This document shows positions 10,049 to 22,100 of a stretch of DNA of 64,000 bases, in pieces. The number at the start of each line of letters is the position of its first letter. Position 1 is the stretch's first letter. Made by a program: the position numbers and the translations under genes. The notes below the pieces were generated by a model that did no database searches, was not told where the DNA came from, and saw only the letters and a list, made by a program, of their open reading frames with translations. The stretch is from Ditylenchus dipsaci (Eukaryota; Nematoda; Chromadorea; Rhabditida; Anguinidae): NCBI GenBank assembly GCA_004194705.1, contig SADC01000193.1:1-64000 (forward strand), read 5' to 3'.

Positions 10049-10140
10049 TAGGGTGGGGAAATTAGCGCGAATATTGAAATAGCCCGAATATTCGCGCGAA
10101 TATTCCGAATGTTCGCTAATATTCGCGAACATTCGAAGTG
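10049..10140. mobile_element. Solo hAT-like end with GCGAATATTCG words
   Basis: TAGGGTGGGGAAATTAGCGC is followed by a run of CGAATATTCGCG-type palindromes. The design matches the delimited hATs, but the partner end is missing. Confidence 0.5.
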
Positions 10141-10218
10141 TCGTCTTATGAACGAATAAAAGAAAAAACAGTAAATTAAATGCTTAAATAATCACAACCG
10201 GCACTAAAACATTCCAAT

Positions 10219-10468
10219 TACCTTAATTCCTCTAATAAGCCGCCCCCCCCCTAAATTAAAAAAACGGGTTTCTGGCATTGTGTTTTTGACCTATGTTTTG
10301 AAAACCACTGTTAGGCAAGTCACCATCTATTTTGTAGCTCATCTCACTGGCTACAAATTAAGGGGTAACTTGCCAAAGAGGAGTCTTCAAAAAATGGGTC
10401 AAGAACACAATGCCAAGAACACGATTTTGAACCAGAGGGGGGGGCGGCTTATTAGAGGAATTACGGTA
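10219..10468. mobile_element. ACCGTATTTCC-family MITE, foldback type
   Basis: The outer tips are TACCTTAATTCCTCTAATAA and the inverse ending AGAGGAATTACGGTA. Inside, GGCATTGTGTTTTTGACC is inverted as GGTCAAGAACACAATGCC, so almost the whole element folds back. Confidence 0.7.
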
Positions 10469-10516
10469 GCTTCATTGACAATAAAATAAATTCAATCAAC
10501 ATTCAAAAACAATGTA

Positions 10517-11200
10517 TTTTTTTTTGCACATTTGTAAATCATGTTTAAACGACTTCTAAGTAATTTTTATATGCTTAAAACGATTAAAAAGTTGTTTTCT
10601 GACACTTTTCCACGTAAAAAATAGATTTTTTGAAAAAAAATTCTTTGGCCAAAATAAGACTTATTGCCTTGGGGGACCAAGGCAAAACACCTTGTATTAA
10701 GGGATTCTACCGCGTTTTGGTCACTGGAGCTGGGCAAAAAGAGTCGCTTAATGCATTTTTGATCAAGAGTCAAGCTCGGAATTATGTCTAAGGTAAGTGC
10801 GCGCGCGCATCTCTAACCATCCAAGCCCCTGCGCCCCTTCGGGGGCGCAGGGGGCTTGGTTGCTTGGGTTGAGATGCGCACACCCACGTACCTTAGACGC
10901 AAATCACTCGAAAGTGACTCTGGATGCATAAAAATGTATGCATACCGGAGTTTCTTTATGCGGTAGGCCCCAGTCAACAAAACTATGTTCAAATTCCATC
11001 TTTTTGTGGTATCCAGGTACCCTTTCAGGTTGGATTGCCTTGGGGACCAAGGCAAAAAGTCAAATTTTAGTCAAAATTTTTTTTTTCAAAAAAACGATTT
11101 TGTGTAGAAAAGTGTCAGAAAATGACTTTTTTATCGTTTTAAGCACATAAAAGTTACTTAGGAGTCGTTTAAACATGATTTACAAATTAGTAAAAAATGC
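10517..11200. mobile_element. PAL-family element, copy P2, both arms present
   Basis: The outer arms (about 10517-10690 and 11030-11200) are inverted copies containing AATCATGTTTAAACGACTTC and GCCTTGGGGGACCAAGGC. The core (10780-10900) is a GC-rich hairpin: GTCTAAGGTAAGTG, then GCATCTCTAAC, CAAGCCCCTGCGCCCC and the inverse ending CGTACCTTAGAC. The CTTAAAAC at 10574-10581 is the unoccupied version of the hAT-A target. No coding sequence. Confidence 0.75.
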
Positions 11201-11560
11201 GCCCCTAAAAATGTGGCACAAAAAAGTGGCACAAAGGATCAAAAGTATGAAATAAATAAGAAAATAAATTCAATTTTCTGATTTGTTTCATACTTTTATC
11301 TTTGTGTACCACACTTGCAAGCATATTTTAGCAAATGACACTTAATTGAAAACTAGAATCTTGGTGCTACCTAATGGTGTTATCACTTTCAAGAAAATTA
11401 TTAAAATACATGCCTCTTTGGCTAAAAGAAAAAAATTGTTACGAAGATCTGAACTCGAACTATGCGAATGAGCCATAATGGTGGCAGTATTTTTTTTTCA
11501 AATATGTAAACATAAATAAATTAGTTTGACTGTATTTTTATGATTTCTACATTCTAGTTG
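11201..11560. other. Intergenic, no gene recognised
   Basis: AT-rich. A weak minus-strand B box (AGTTCGAGTTC, near 11450-11460) could be another tRNA-like remnant. Nothing else is supported. Confidence 0.35.
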
Positions 11561-11567
11561 TTTTAGA

Positions 11568-12048
11568 GTCTTTTATTGGCGGGTTTAGTGCGAACTTCAG
11601 CTGCTGTTAAGTAGGGGACGGGAATCGGAGCACCAGGCTGTGCAGCTCTTAAATAGTTGACATACTGAGGGTTGTTCAAAATGCCGGATGGGTCCCAACA
11701 GAAGAAGAGGAGACTGAAAATATCTGTTTATACATTGCCTGACCATTTGTGACCTACCAAAGTAATTAGCCTTGGGATAGCTACTAATTTAGATTGCTGC
11801 AAATATCCTCCCTTATTTTTTAGGGCTTCCACGGCCTGTACATATGCTGTGGAATTCAATTGTGTATAGTTAGTCAGCCCTGCTTTCAGTGGTTCATCTC
11901 CTAAACTGTCTTTTATCCGTTTGTTGAATTTTTTTTCAAGTGTAATTTGCTTACTTGCTGAAGCCATCAAGGAAGCCAGACGGTGGTAAATACTGTTGGT
12001 CAACTCATTATTTGCGATTTGAGTGGGACACTTGGCTGCTTCTTTCAT
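11568..12048 (-). CDS. Unrecognised gene, at least two exons
   Basis: I do not recognise the family. The main exon opens at ATG 12046-12048 with KEAAKCPTQIANNELTN and stays open to about 11758, including EALKNKGGYLQQSKL. The ATG lies 12 nt after ACTTTTTTAG, so the true start may be in an upstream exon, or the mRNA could be trans-spliced here. Donor TTG|GTAGGT and acceptor TTTTCAG lead to a second exon near 11712. In the spliced frame it stops after about 39 codons (TGA), ahead of an AATAAA; the +1 frame, LLFFCWDPSGILNNPQYVNY..., looks more protein-like and runs to 11570. So the 3' exon or one base may be misread. The protein is hydrophilic with no membrane segment. Confidence 0.5.
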
Positions 12049-12218
12049 CCCCTCTGTGACTCTAAAAAAGTAATATTAAAAAATACCGTTCGACGAATTT
12101 TTACTTTCTTGAAGGGCCATTGCATACTGTTTTGAATTGTTCAAATTTTTGTTCAAATTCAAATTTTTCGCCTAATCATTCAACTTCTGTACGGATTTTT
12201 CAGCTTAGTTTCTAACCC

Positions 12219-12433
12219 TTTGGTCACAGTGAGAGGTCGAAGTCGAAATAGAGTGCTGCCTAAAAATCGTCATTTTATTTGTCCAAGTGCAAATCTGATA
12301 TAGGAGACCACCCATAATTAGTATATGGTTAAGGGGGTTTCCTATATCAGATTTGCATTGGGACAAACGAATTAACGATTCCTAGGCAGCACTTTATTTC
12401 GACTTCGACGTCTCACTGAGACCAGGGGGTAAC
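12219..12433. repeat. Foldback MITE
   Basis: Arms of about 90 bp containing GTCGAAGTCGAAATAGAGTG and CAAATCTGATATAGGA pair with TCCTATATCAGATTTG and CACTTTATTTCGACTTCGAC. The loop is about 25 bp. The flanking phrase TTTTGTTAGAAACCGAGTTG (12470) recurs at 30420. Confidence 0.75.
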
Positions 12434-12870
12434 AAAACAGGGCTAGAATTTGATTTTAGGTACAGTTTTGTTAGAAACCGAGTTGAAAAATAAGTACGTA
12501 AATCCACCAATAAAGAAAAAAATTGAATTGGCGGGGACAACTAGAGTTGCTTAATTAGCCGGGTAATTACAAATCGGATAATTATCCATAATTAGCCAAA
12601 AACCGGCTAATTATGATTTTATATCGGTATTCTTGAAAAATGACCAAAATCCGAAAAATTGGCAAAAACTTTCATTTTGGTCATTTTTTTAAGAAATTGA
12701 TTTTTTCCAAAAGCCATATCTCAACACTCAGATTTTCAAAATGATTCTGTAATATGTGTTTTGTAGCTCTTGAGCTGCGCTACAACAAGGTGATACAATT
12801 TTGTAGTGACGCTCAAAATTCAATGAAACATTTGACCAGTTAAAGTGATGAAAACGCTGGTTAACTTCTC
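12434..12870. other. No gene; possible solo hAT-like end
   Basis: At 12548-12625, CTAGAGTTGCTTAATTAGCC leads into repeated TAATTA/GGCTAATTA words, resembling the word arrays of the hATs, but there is no partner end. Otherwise AT-rich. Confidence 0.3.
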
Positions 12871-12917
12871 AAAATGACCTGACAAGTATTTGGGGCTAAA
12901 TAATGACGGTAACACTT

Positions 12918-13785
12918 TACTTGACCCCCCCCCACGGCTGACCCACTTTTGATGACAATTTTGAAAAACCGATTGCATATTCGTGTTTCTCGACCCCGAT
13001 TTAGGCGCGAATTCACCAATCGTTTCCGGTAAAGTGAAATTTTTTTTTTCAAACCACGGAGGGCTATCATGGATTTTAGTCAAAATTTGAAAAATTTGAA
13101 TTCGCGCCTTTTGAATTTTGAAGGGATTAAGGGCTGTATAGGGAGGGGAAGGAACAAAAGGGCCACTTTTATGGCAGAACGTTAGAAAAAAACATATATT
13201 GGTATATTCTGGCTGTCTTACCATGTTTTTAACTGAGCCGTGGCAAAAGAGCCTCTATATGCATTTCATGATCGAGAGTACTTCTCGGAATCATGTCTAA
13301 GGTAAGTGAGTGCGCGCATCTCTAACTCTCAAGCCCCTGCGCCCCCTTCGGGGGCGTAGGGGCTTGGGGCTTGGAGTTGAGATGCGCACACACACACATA
13401 CCTTAGACACAAATCACTCGAAAAAGACTCTGAATGCATGAAAAAGCATGCATAACAGAGTTTATTTATGCGGTAGGCCCCAGTGTTCAAAACTATGTTC
13501 AACATCTTCTTGTTAGTGGCACTTGTGTGATTAGTGGCCCCTTTTATTCCCTTCCCCTCCCTATACAGCCCTTAATCCCTTTTAAATTCAAAAGGCGCGA
13601 ATTCAAATTTTGACTAAAATCCATGATACCCCCCCTGTGGTTTGAAAAAAAATTTTCACTTTACCGGAAACGATTGGTAAATTCGCGCCTAAATCGGGGT
13701 CGGGAAACACGAATATGCAATCGGTTTTTCAAAATAATCATCAAAAGTGGGTCAGCCGTGGGGGGGGGTCAAGTAAAGTCAAGCC
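12918..13785. repeat. Inverted-repeat element with a PAL core inside
   Basis: 12918-13168 and 13531-13785 are inverted copies about 250 bp long. Landmarks are GACCCACTTTTGATGA, TTTCCGGTAAAGTGAAA, AAAGGCGCGAATTC and TATACAGCCCTTAATCC. The space between holds a PAL core (P3). Open frames in the arms are mirror images of each other and are not taken as genes. A third, partial copy lies at 40095-40330. Confidence 0.8.
13230..13500. mobile_element. PAL-family core, copy P3
   Basis: Contains CATGTCTAAGGTAAGTGAGT, GCGCGCATCTCTAAC, a GC-rich hairpin around CCCCTTCGGGGG, and the inverse strand ending ACATACCTTAGACAC. The lead-in GAGCCGTGGCAAAAGAGCCT is shared with P8 near 50430. Confidence 0.75.
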
Positions 13786-13909
13786 GTTTTCTGAGTCTTT
13801 TGACTAAGAAAATTAGCTTATAATAATCACCAGAAAGTTATTTATTAGAAAGTGCCCTTTCAAAGGAAAAATCATCTGCCTTTCAATAGGAATCATCTAG
13901 AAAGATAGG

Positions 13910-14516
13910 CATAATTTGCCTGTTGTTATTTACTTTGATAATTTCCCAACTTTCGGGCGCATACAACGGCCTTTGTTTACAAGGAAATCAAGTATGAGTA
14001 AACAAAGAGCCAAATCACACCATTTGCCCCAACAGTTGGCAAAATATGATTCATATCATATTTTGAAAGTTTTTCTGCCAAAACAAACTTCAGTCGGAGA
14101 AATAATTTGGAATAGCCCATCTGGGGCCAAACTGCTCCACCCCCCTGGGAGGGAAAAGTGGCGTATAAAAACCAGCCCGATCAGTAGATCGGGGTCAAAC
14201 AAATCTAATTCGTCCCAGCACGTATTGTTTGTCCATGGAGGCCTCTGCAAATCTCTTGTGATTTGCATGCTGTTTTTGCGCCTTAGCAACGGTATCTTGT
14301 TACTTTTGCTTAGGCGCTGGGTATTTTGGGCACTTAAATAATTGTATTTTGTTACCTTTATTTCTGTGCATTTTGGAGTAAATAAAGGAGTTATTTACTT
14401 GTATTGTATCATTGTAACCCCGAAAAACCCCTTGGGAATTTCGTTTAGGCGGCTTATCGAATCCACCGGTTTCGGTAAGCCGAGAAGGTTCGAAAGGAAC
14501 CTTTACCCCATATATT
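13910..14516 (+). mobile_element. Possible solo LTR of a retrotransposon
   Basis: The segment could run from TGTTGTTATTTACTTTG to about TTTACCCCA and has LTR-like order: TATAAAAA at 14165, AATAAA at 14381 some 217 nt later, then a TGTATTG-rich stretch. It is followed by TTGGCAAAGACCGAAGC, which resembles a Gypsy-type primer-binding neighbourhood. I found no second LTR, gag-pol or target duplication, so the edges are guesses. Confidence 0.35.
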
Positions 14517-14559
14517 GGCAAAGACCGAAGCGAGCTTGAAGGCACTCGCTTTTGTCTTT

Positions 14560-15369
14560 GACATTCCTTTTCACACTAAATTGGCCCCTTTTTGGTCCTT
14601 TCCCACCCTAATATGGCCCTAAATCCCTTCAAAAATGGTCAAAATAGGTATATTTGGGTGGTCCCAGAACTCAATTTTTTATTGACTAGAACACAAAAAT
14701 AATGCCTTTTCGAGCTTCTGAGGCAATTTTAGGTCGATATAGGGTTTTTGGAAACACTTAAAAAAAATTTCATTTGGGGGAGGGGGTATACTCCGGTAGC
14801 GCCGATTTTTAAAACATGAAATGTCAGTTTTTTTACTCATAACTATTAGGTTGGTGCATAAGTTTTAAACCATACAAAAGACCGCCAAAATTTTTGTTTA
14901 TTTGGCGATTCGTTATCACTTCTTTTATTTCATCATTTTATTCATCTCATAAGCTTTCTAAAAAAAATTAGAGGGCCGTTATATAGAGGTTTTGTATTTT
15001 TTAAAAGTAAAATTATTCAAATATTGAAAAACGATCGGCAAAATAGGAATCCTTGCAGTATTTGCGACCAGACTGTCAAACAGAATTTAAAAAAAGCTTT
15101 GAAAGTCGAGCTAAAAAAAGTGTCGGACCCAAGGTGGGAACGAACTTTTAGGGGGCCGTTATATAGAGGTTTGACTGTATAGTATTTGGAATGGCTGTGT
15201 GTGTTACGCATTTTGGTTTCGGTGATCAAAATAAGTCATAGACGGTGATATCATTTTTTTCGCCATCTTCATCGTGTCTCTCAGAATGTCAGCTTTCGTT
15301 TAAAAAAAAAAGAGCGTCGAAAAATACGCTTTTTAAGAGCGGGATCTGCTTATTTTTATGATCGGAATC
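14560..15369. other. No gene; mariner end and repeat fragments
   Basis: TTAGGTTGGTGCATAAGTTT at 14869 is a mariner-type tip without a partner. CCGTTATATAGAGGTTTGAC (15156-15175) before TGTATAG is a pogo-like end. The segment before it, with AAGTGTCGGACCCAAGG, is related to the foldback at 41018-41405. Confidence 0.45.
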
Positions 15370-18300
15370 CAGTGTTTCCAAAAAGCAGAAGCAGAAATCA
15401 GAAACTGAAAACTGATCGCAGAAAGCAGAAGCAGTACAGAAGCAGAAGCATAATGATTCTGCTTTTGAACTTTTCTGCTTCTGCCTCTGCTTCTGCGTTT
15501 CAAAACGTTATGTTTCTGCTTCTGCTTCTGCTTTTCAAACTTTCTGTTTCTGCTTCCGCTTCTGCTTTCAAACTTTATGCTTCTGCTTTCTGCTTCTGCT
15601 ATTCAAGCTTTATGCTTAGGCTTTAAGTTTCTGCTCATTTTCTGTTCTGTGTTATCTATTCGTTTTTTGAGCCTGTAGTCTTGCTGTGTTTTTCAGATAT
15701 TATTTTCAGAAAATGATGTCAAATACTGAAAGTTCACCGTCGTCTCAATCTAGCAGAACTCGTGGAAAAAGAATCGGAGGCAGCAAGCGAGGACCTATTT
15801 GGGATCACTACGATGAGGTAACCACCGATGCGAATAGACAGTCAGTCATGCACTGTCAAGAATGTTCTAAAGGTATTATTAGAATCGTGGAATGCTTCAG
15901 TATGAGCTTTTTTTCAATGTTTCTTTCCCGAGTTCAAACATCCATCGAAAGCGAGTACTCTTACGTATCATTGGAAAAATTTGCATGCAGAGAAAGAACA
16001 GCCAGCTAACAAATTAGGAAACTCTCGGGATGACGATCAGCCAAAGTCGAAGTAGGTTTTTGCTTACTTAGAAGCTTTTCTCAGATAATTATCAAGTATA
16101 AGTTTCTAGGAAGTCCAGAATTCAAGATGCGCTGACGGATGTTCTCGCGATTCCAGCTTACTCGATAAACATGTTTTTGCATCCAGTTGTTCGCAAATTT
16201 TTCACAATTATGAATCCAAAAATTGAGGTCGGTTCAAGCAATTATTTACTTTGGCATCTGCTTATACTGCGCTTGTTCAGTTTCCAAGAAGGTTCGAAAC
16301 TCGGAAAAGCTTGTTGGTATCCAAATGCAACGCTGTTCAAAAAATGACAAAGAAGCACTAGAAGGAATCCGTAATAAGCCATCAATTACCTGTGACTTTT
16401 GGACAGATAAGAGCATGAAGCACTCTTACCTTGGTATAATTTTGTTATTGCATGATATGCATGATACCCTATCCTTGATATTTACAGGCATAACACTTCA
16501 CTTTATCGATAAGAACACAGCGATTCGTCGGCTCTTTTTGGGTCTGAAAGAATTAGAAGGGTCTCACACAGGATTTTGAAACTGAGGAACTGCTGGCTGA
16601 GTACGGACTCAAAATGGAGAATGTCTACAAAGTTGTCACTGACTCAGGGAGTAACATTTTATCCGCTTTCAAGGGTGTCCTTCTCTGTTGGTTTTCACAT
16701 ATTTTTCTATGTGTTGCACTTCTCAGCCGTCTTTTTCTTTTAGTGGATGCTAATTGTGATTGGCCGAAGAGGATGGAATAGTAGATAACGAAGAGTTCGA
16801 TGATAATGAAGCTGCCGGACTCGAAGTAGTGGAGTCTCTAATCAAGTAAGCAGTCAATGTTTTCCATGTCGGACACCTTTTTCTTTCAGAGTAGCTTTTC
16901 CAATCCGTATCCGATGTTTTGCTCACTGTCTACAGCTCGTGATTCTCAATTTCTTTGCTGCTCATGTGAACAACCAGGATTCGTTCAAAAAAATGCGCTT
17001 GCTTATCAATAAATTTCACCACTCTCCCAGCGCTACAAGGTGAAACTGTTAAAGCATTATAGAACTCGTCACTGTTTCAAGTTTAGGAACTAAGTGATTC
17101 GACTGGTTTGACTCTTCTCGTTCCAATCACAACAAGATGGGCGTCATATATCCTGGTCATTGCTCAATTTTTGGAAGTTCATGACGTGGTGGCAAACATA
17201 GCGGCGACGAAAAAGTGGAATGCGCCAACAGCTGACGAAATTCAAGTGAGTTCATGGCTACTAGAATTTGTTACCTAGCTTTTTCGCATTTAGTTTCTAA
17301 GATGTGTCCACAAACTGGCAAGTGTCCTGGTTGAAGTCCTTTGCCGTATTCAAGGCGAAAAGTATGTCACCATCAGCAGCTGTCTGGGCTATTTCAAAGC
17401 AATGAAGAGAGGGATTGGAAAATGAAGGTTGTCATGTATGCACTATGAAAACGTTTTCAAGAAAAATTTATTTAAGGATGTCCAAGAAACTAAAGAGATG
17501 GCAGAGACGTTAGGCCACCTATTGTACAATTGATTTTCGTGGATGGTTGATGCATTCAGCAAGGATTTCGACCCGATCTACTTGATGGCTGCTGCATTAG
17601 ATCCGAATACATCGCGAAGACTGAGCAAACTAGAATTCGAGCATGCCGTGAGAGAATTGCAGCCTTTCGTGTGTTACAAAAATAGCAAACAAAATTAATT
17701 TCTTTATCATTGAAAAATTCAGGTAGATTGGCAGCCATCAGACCAATCGGAAAGCAGTGCGTCGAGGGAGGGAAGCGTATTGGACTGTCAACTAAGGGAA
17801 ATTGATGAAGATGAGAAACAGAAGCGACATGAAGAAAACGGAGTTCATTCGGGTGCCGAGATATGGATCGGTGACATTCTGAAGCAAGGAATAGCAGTGC
17901 AAGCAGCATCCAAAACACCAATTGATGCCTTGAAGTATTGGTCAAACTTTCTGGGATCGGTTGGCCTATTTGGTTGCCCATTAGTCTCACACACTATCTT
18001 TGTTTGTCTAGGAGTACAAATCGGTAGCAATTTTGGCGCTGGATGTTTTGGCTGCTACAAGCGCACCAATCGAGCGAATCTTCTCTCTAGCGGGTCTTGC
18101 GACTAGGAATCAAAGAAATCGGACAGAAATTAATTTGCTCAATTCACAACTTGTAGTGTTTTGTAATCGACTTGTAGATTAGGTGTAGGAATATTGTTAT
18201 GGTGTTAGATGTGTTGAAAGGTTTTGATTTGTTTCGGTGAATAAAAATGAAATATGAAATTTCTAGGATAATGAGTGGAATAATAGGTAATTTAATTCGA

Positions 18301-18763
18301 GGGGTGTTTTATTATAGTGGAAAGTCTTATTACATATTATTTATAATAAAAAGGAACGTCTTGTTACAAGAAATAAGATATTTTTACACAGCATTCGATA
18401 CTTCGATTTATATGGGTAGAAAAGTTTCGGATTATGCATGTTATCAGATAAAAGGGGATTACAATCATGACTAATGTTAAATGATCAAGAGTTAGGAATG
18501 ATATGAATAAACTGCAGAAATAGAAAGTGAAGACATCATTTTCAAAAGCAGAAATCGAAGCAGAAGCAGAAGCATAAAGTTTGAAAGGCAGAAGCAGAAG
18601 CAAAAACAGAAAGTTTGAAAAGCAGAAGCAGAAAGCAGAAGCATAAAGTTGCAAAAGCAGAAGCAGAAACAGAATGTTCAAAAGGCAGAAACAGAAATCA
18701 GAAACAGAATTTCTGCTTCTGCTTCTGATTGTGGCAATCCGCTTCTGCTTTTTGGAAACACTG
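15370..18763 (+). mobile_element. hAT-C: 3.4-kb hAT element with GCAGAA word arrays
   Basis: The tips CAGTGTTTCCAAAAAGCAGA and its inverse end in CAGTG/CACTG, a common hAT tip. The 8-bp duplication TCGGAATC is exact (15362-15369 and 18764-18771). About 240 bp at each end is an array of GCAGAA and CAGAAGCAGAAGC, plus strand at the left tip and inverted inward. The interior holds one transposase gene on the plus strand. Confidence 0.95.
15713..18182 (+). pseudogene. hAT transposase of hAT-C, multi-exon, apparently degraded
   Basis: It would encode the cut-and-paste transposase of the surrounding element. Segments in order are: a BED zinc finger near the N-terminus (WDHYDE, CQEC, then LTYHWKNLH in another frame after a short intron); HPVVRKFFTIMNPKI; the catalytic-domain block ITCDFWTDKS...HSYLGI (about 16390-16440); VVTDSGSNILSAF; RCFAHCLQLV; TTRWASY; and a C-terminal hATC dimerisation domain, LDVLAATSAPIERIFSLAG, ending at TAG 18180-18182. 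Short GT-AG introns separate the blocks (for example around 16850-16890 and 17990-18010). I could not join all blocks without at least one frameshift or stop, near 16215-16340 and 17400-17520. It is either recently dead or has introns I misplace. Confidence 0.85.
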
Positions 18764-19106
18764 TCGGAATCAGGAAAATCCGAATTAAATTTGAACCTTT
18801 TTTGTCTCGAGAGGAATTTAAAATATACAGTCAATTGTAAATTTTAAGATCCGTTTTCAAGCAAATCGAGCACGCAGAGCACGATTTTGTGGTCAGAAAT
18901 GAGGTATTGCCTGTCGCAAAAATGTCTGTATAGGCGCCGATAGGCGCCACCCTATCCCTTGTTTCCAATGTTTCTTAATATTTCCGGGAATATTCCCGGG
19001 TTTCTATATGTCCGGGAATTTCTAAAACTCTAGTTCAAAACAATCATTTATTACAGAACAAATTATATTTATACTTTTTATAATAAATTATTTTTATTTT
19101 AGTTAT
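18764..19106. other. Spacer with a solo hAT-like end
   Basis: 18985-19033 carries TTCCGGGAATATTCCCGG, GTCCGGGAATTTC and then CTAAAACTCTAG, i.e. a hAT-style tip with GGGAATTCCC words. No partner end was found. TTTATT at 19093-19098 is the polyadenylation signal (AATAAA on the minus strand) of the MBLAC1-like gene. Confidence 0.45.
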
Positions 19107-22100
19107 TCACTTATTTTTTTCATGCCGAAAAAAGTTACCTGAAAATTCTGGAATGGCCAGCACAACATAATCCACCGAGCAGATCATTTTAATTCGACTG
19201 TGATAACCTAAATAGGGGTTTAATGCCTCTAAACTCCAGTCAGTTCCATTGGAAAGAGCATCTAGTTCCGAATAGAACAGGTCACCTAAATTAATTTTAG
19301 AAAAAAATTATTATTTTTAGTTATAACTTTTTACGTAGAACGCATACCTACAACTCCCACTGTGCCAAGTCCTTTAACTCCAGACACCACGACACTAATG
19401 TCGTCAGTGGTATGGCCGGGAGTACTCCACAAAGATACCTTTTCAGACAGTTTCATTTGATTGGTCTGAAGTTGTATGTGTAGAAAACTTTCATGGATAT
19501 TCGAAAAAAGTAGAATAAATTATAAAAAAACCTGTTCCAAAAGCACATAAATTTTTTTTTGCTTTTTTAAAAGAACTGTCTCTTCCTTATCATGACAATT
19601 TCAAAGGTTTAAATGCGCACGGGTTACCAGCTGACTACTACAGTATGAAAACATTTTTGTAATGGTGTTACAATTGCACGGCCCGTCAAAATTTGAATTG
19701 CATAGCACTTTAAAACCAACAGATCTTCAAGATTTTCAGGTACTTTTCAAACATTTTTGGCGCAATTCGAGTTTTTCCCACTTATTTCTGGTATTGATTT
19801 ACGTTTTTTCAATTCGTATACAAAAGAGCATACAAAACGAATAATAACACAAGGGTATACTTTTCTTAAGCTAAGATGTGTTTAAAATGTTGCCAAGAAG
19901 CTGTAATACGATCATTAGGAATGCAGTGGTCTAAATTCAGGGTGGTCACTGAAAACGGTCATATTTCAGAAAACAATAGTAATTTTGACCAGGTCTCAGC
20001 AAATTTAGATAAAGAGACTGATTTCGGTTCTAAAAACGAATTTTTATAGTGTTCTTGGTCAAAAAGTTACGCAGCATAAGCTGACTTTGTGGTCTCCATA
20101 TACTCGAAACCCGAAAAAAGACTACAAGTAGCTCGAAAAAACTGTAAATAGGTCAAATTTATGTAAAAAATTGACCTGCGGGTAGGAAAAACACTGCTCT
20201 TTCATTTAAACATAGAAAAAATTTAAATAAACATGGGTGAAAAAAAGTTATGAACTCGAGAAGAGTGCTCGTCGTTTATCCAAAAGAATTATGGGCACTG
20301 TAAATCAATAAATCTAACGTTATTATTACTTTTGCTATTGAATATTTGGTGTCATACGAAAGCTTAGAATACATCAAATTTTTTGAGACTGAATACTACA
20401 ATGTTTACAGTGATAAGAAAAATTTGCGACCAGTAAAGAAAAAAGAGAAGAAATTAATAATTTTTTCGGAATTAAAAGGCTGTCGTCACAAGTGGCGATC
20501 TTGGCAGAAGACCCTGCACAAACAGCTTCCTCATCTACTTCTCCCAAGGTTAGTTTGATTTTGGGCAATTAGTCCGCCTCTCCCAGCCTAGCTTAGACCA
20601 GCACTTCGCGTGCGATATTCCTTGTTAGTGCCGGAGGTCCCCCTAGAAGCCCATTTTGAGCAAAGAAGGCTTCGCGCCTTTTGTTGTGTTTTAAAGTAAG
20701 AAAAAAATATAAGGGTTTGGTTGACCCTTCTAAGACTTCGTGTCAACAACACGTGAACTTCGCGTTTAACTATATTTAAAAGAGAGCTAACAACACAAAC
20801 CGGTGCGAAGTGAACTTCGCGTTTCAGCATCGTAGCAATGACAGAACCTCTCAGAGCAAAAATCCGGATAGCAGTGAAGAACTTAGAAGCTCTGCTACAA
20901 GAAGACAACACTTTCTAATGTGAAGAAGATGCTTCTGAGACAGCTGGAGTAGGAAAGTAGGAAGTGGAGATACTTGCAGTTTGGCTGGTGCTAGAGCAAA
21001 ATCTGACGCACAATGGACTGCCGAGAAAATTCCTGAGAGCGATTCTAGAAAGAGAATTCCGATCCAGAATGGAACACATTAAAATTTTCGGAAGAATTTG
21101 AATTTCTGGTCAAGAAAGAAGAGCGACTGCAAAGCATCTGCAACTCATCAGGGGCAAAAACTGAATATGAAGCCAGCTCTGATAAAGAATGTTCAGACAA
21201 TGACTCAGAAAGTGAATACTCAGAGAGTGAGCAGTCAGAAGAAAAACTAGAAGGTGCTGAATTGTCATGCGACTCAGAAAGTGAAAAACTTGAGAAGTCA
21301 GCCTTAAAAGTAGACACTGCTGAATCAGAAGACAGTCCAGATGAAGAAGACAAAGTTTGCTCCGGCTCTGCGCCTATCTGTGAAATAAAATCATAACAAA
21401 GAGAATACAATGACGAGCAGATCGGCGACAGCACAAGTATGTGGGCTCATTGTAAAAACTCTGCAGGTCACCTTAAAGAATCGGAATACAGTTCAGACGA
21501 AGGAGGCTACCTAGATTCATCCAGTGAATCAGAAAATGAATATTCAAGAGGAGAAAGCAGTGAAGCCGACGAGAATCAAGAGAACAGCAAAACCACTTGG
21601 GCCTATGGAGCAATCACTACAGATGAAGGGCAAATCCAAAGCGAACCCTGAAACAGAAGAGCAGCAAAACAACTACGGCTACAGCACAAACTTATTTGCT
21701 GGCCTAGGAAAATTGGACACAGAAGAATATCTGTCTGACAAGGAGTGCACACAAAAAGAAGAAATGAAAAGTTACGAAAAACCACATTTCGTGTAACTAC
21801 AGTAGAAGGAAAGCCTACAAAAAGCAAAAGCACCAAAAAGAAAAGCCCCACCATAATGAACAGGGGGGACCAAGACATTTAAAAAAAACAGGGGGGACCA
21901 AGGCGAAAATGTTGCCCCCTCGATCGCGATAGTGCCGACCAAGGCATATTTTTCACATTTTATGACCGAATATGGTTCAGCAGAATATGGTAACGCGCAT
22001 TCGAAACGGTCATAAATAGGGTTGTCGACGCGTCGAAATTTTCGACGCGTCGAGTCGAGTCCAAAGTCGAAAGTCGAAATTTTCGACGCGTCGAGTCGAG

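Noticed and set aside
10780..10900. Spliced-leader RNA gene
   Set aside because: The donor and stems are suggestive, but no Sm-binding site is visible and the unit is part of a MITE with inverted arms, so I report it only as an open question.
12820..13823. Similar ORFs on minus (12820-13224) and plus (13623-13823)
   Set aside because: They are the two arms of one inverted repeat read in opposite directions.
13916..14341. 141-codon ORF
   Set aside because: It crosses the putative LTR promoter and polyadenylation region and resembles no protein.
15372..15626. Ser/Ala-rich ORF, and a matching one near 18364-18834
   Set aside because: Pure translation of GCAGAA/TTCTGC arrays in the hAT-C ends.
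20588..20911. 107-codon minus ORF
   Set aside because: It lies opposite the leader and start of the acidic plus-strand frames and has repeat-like content (REVH phrases from GAACTTCGCGTTT).
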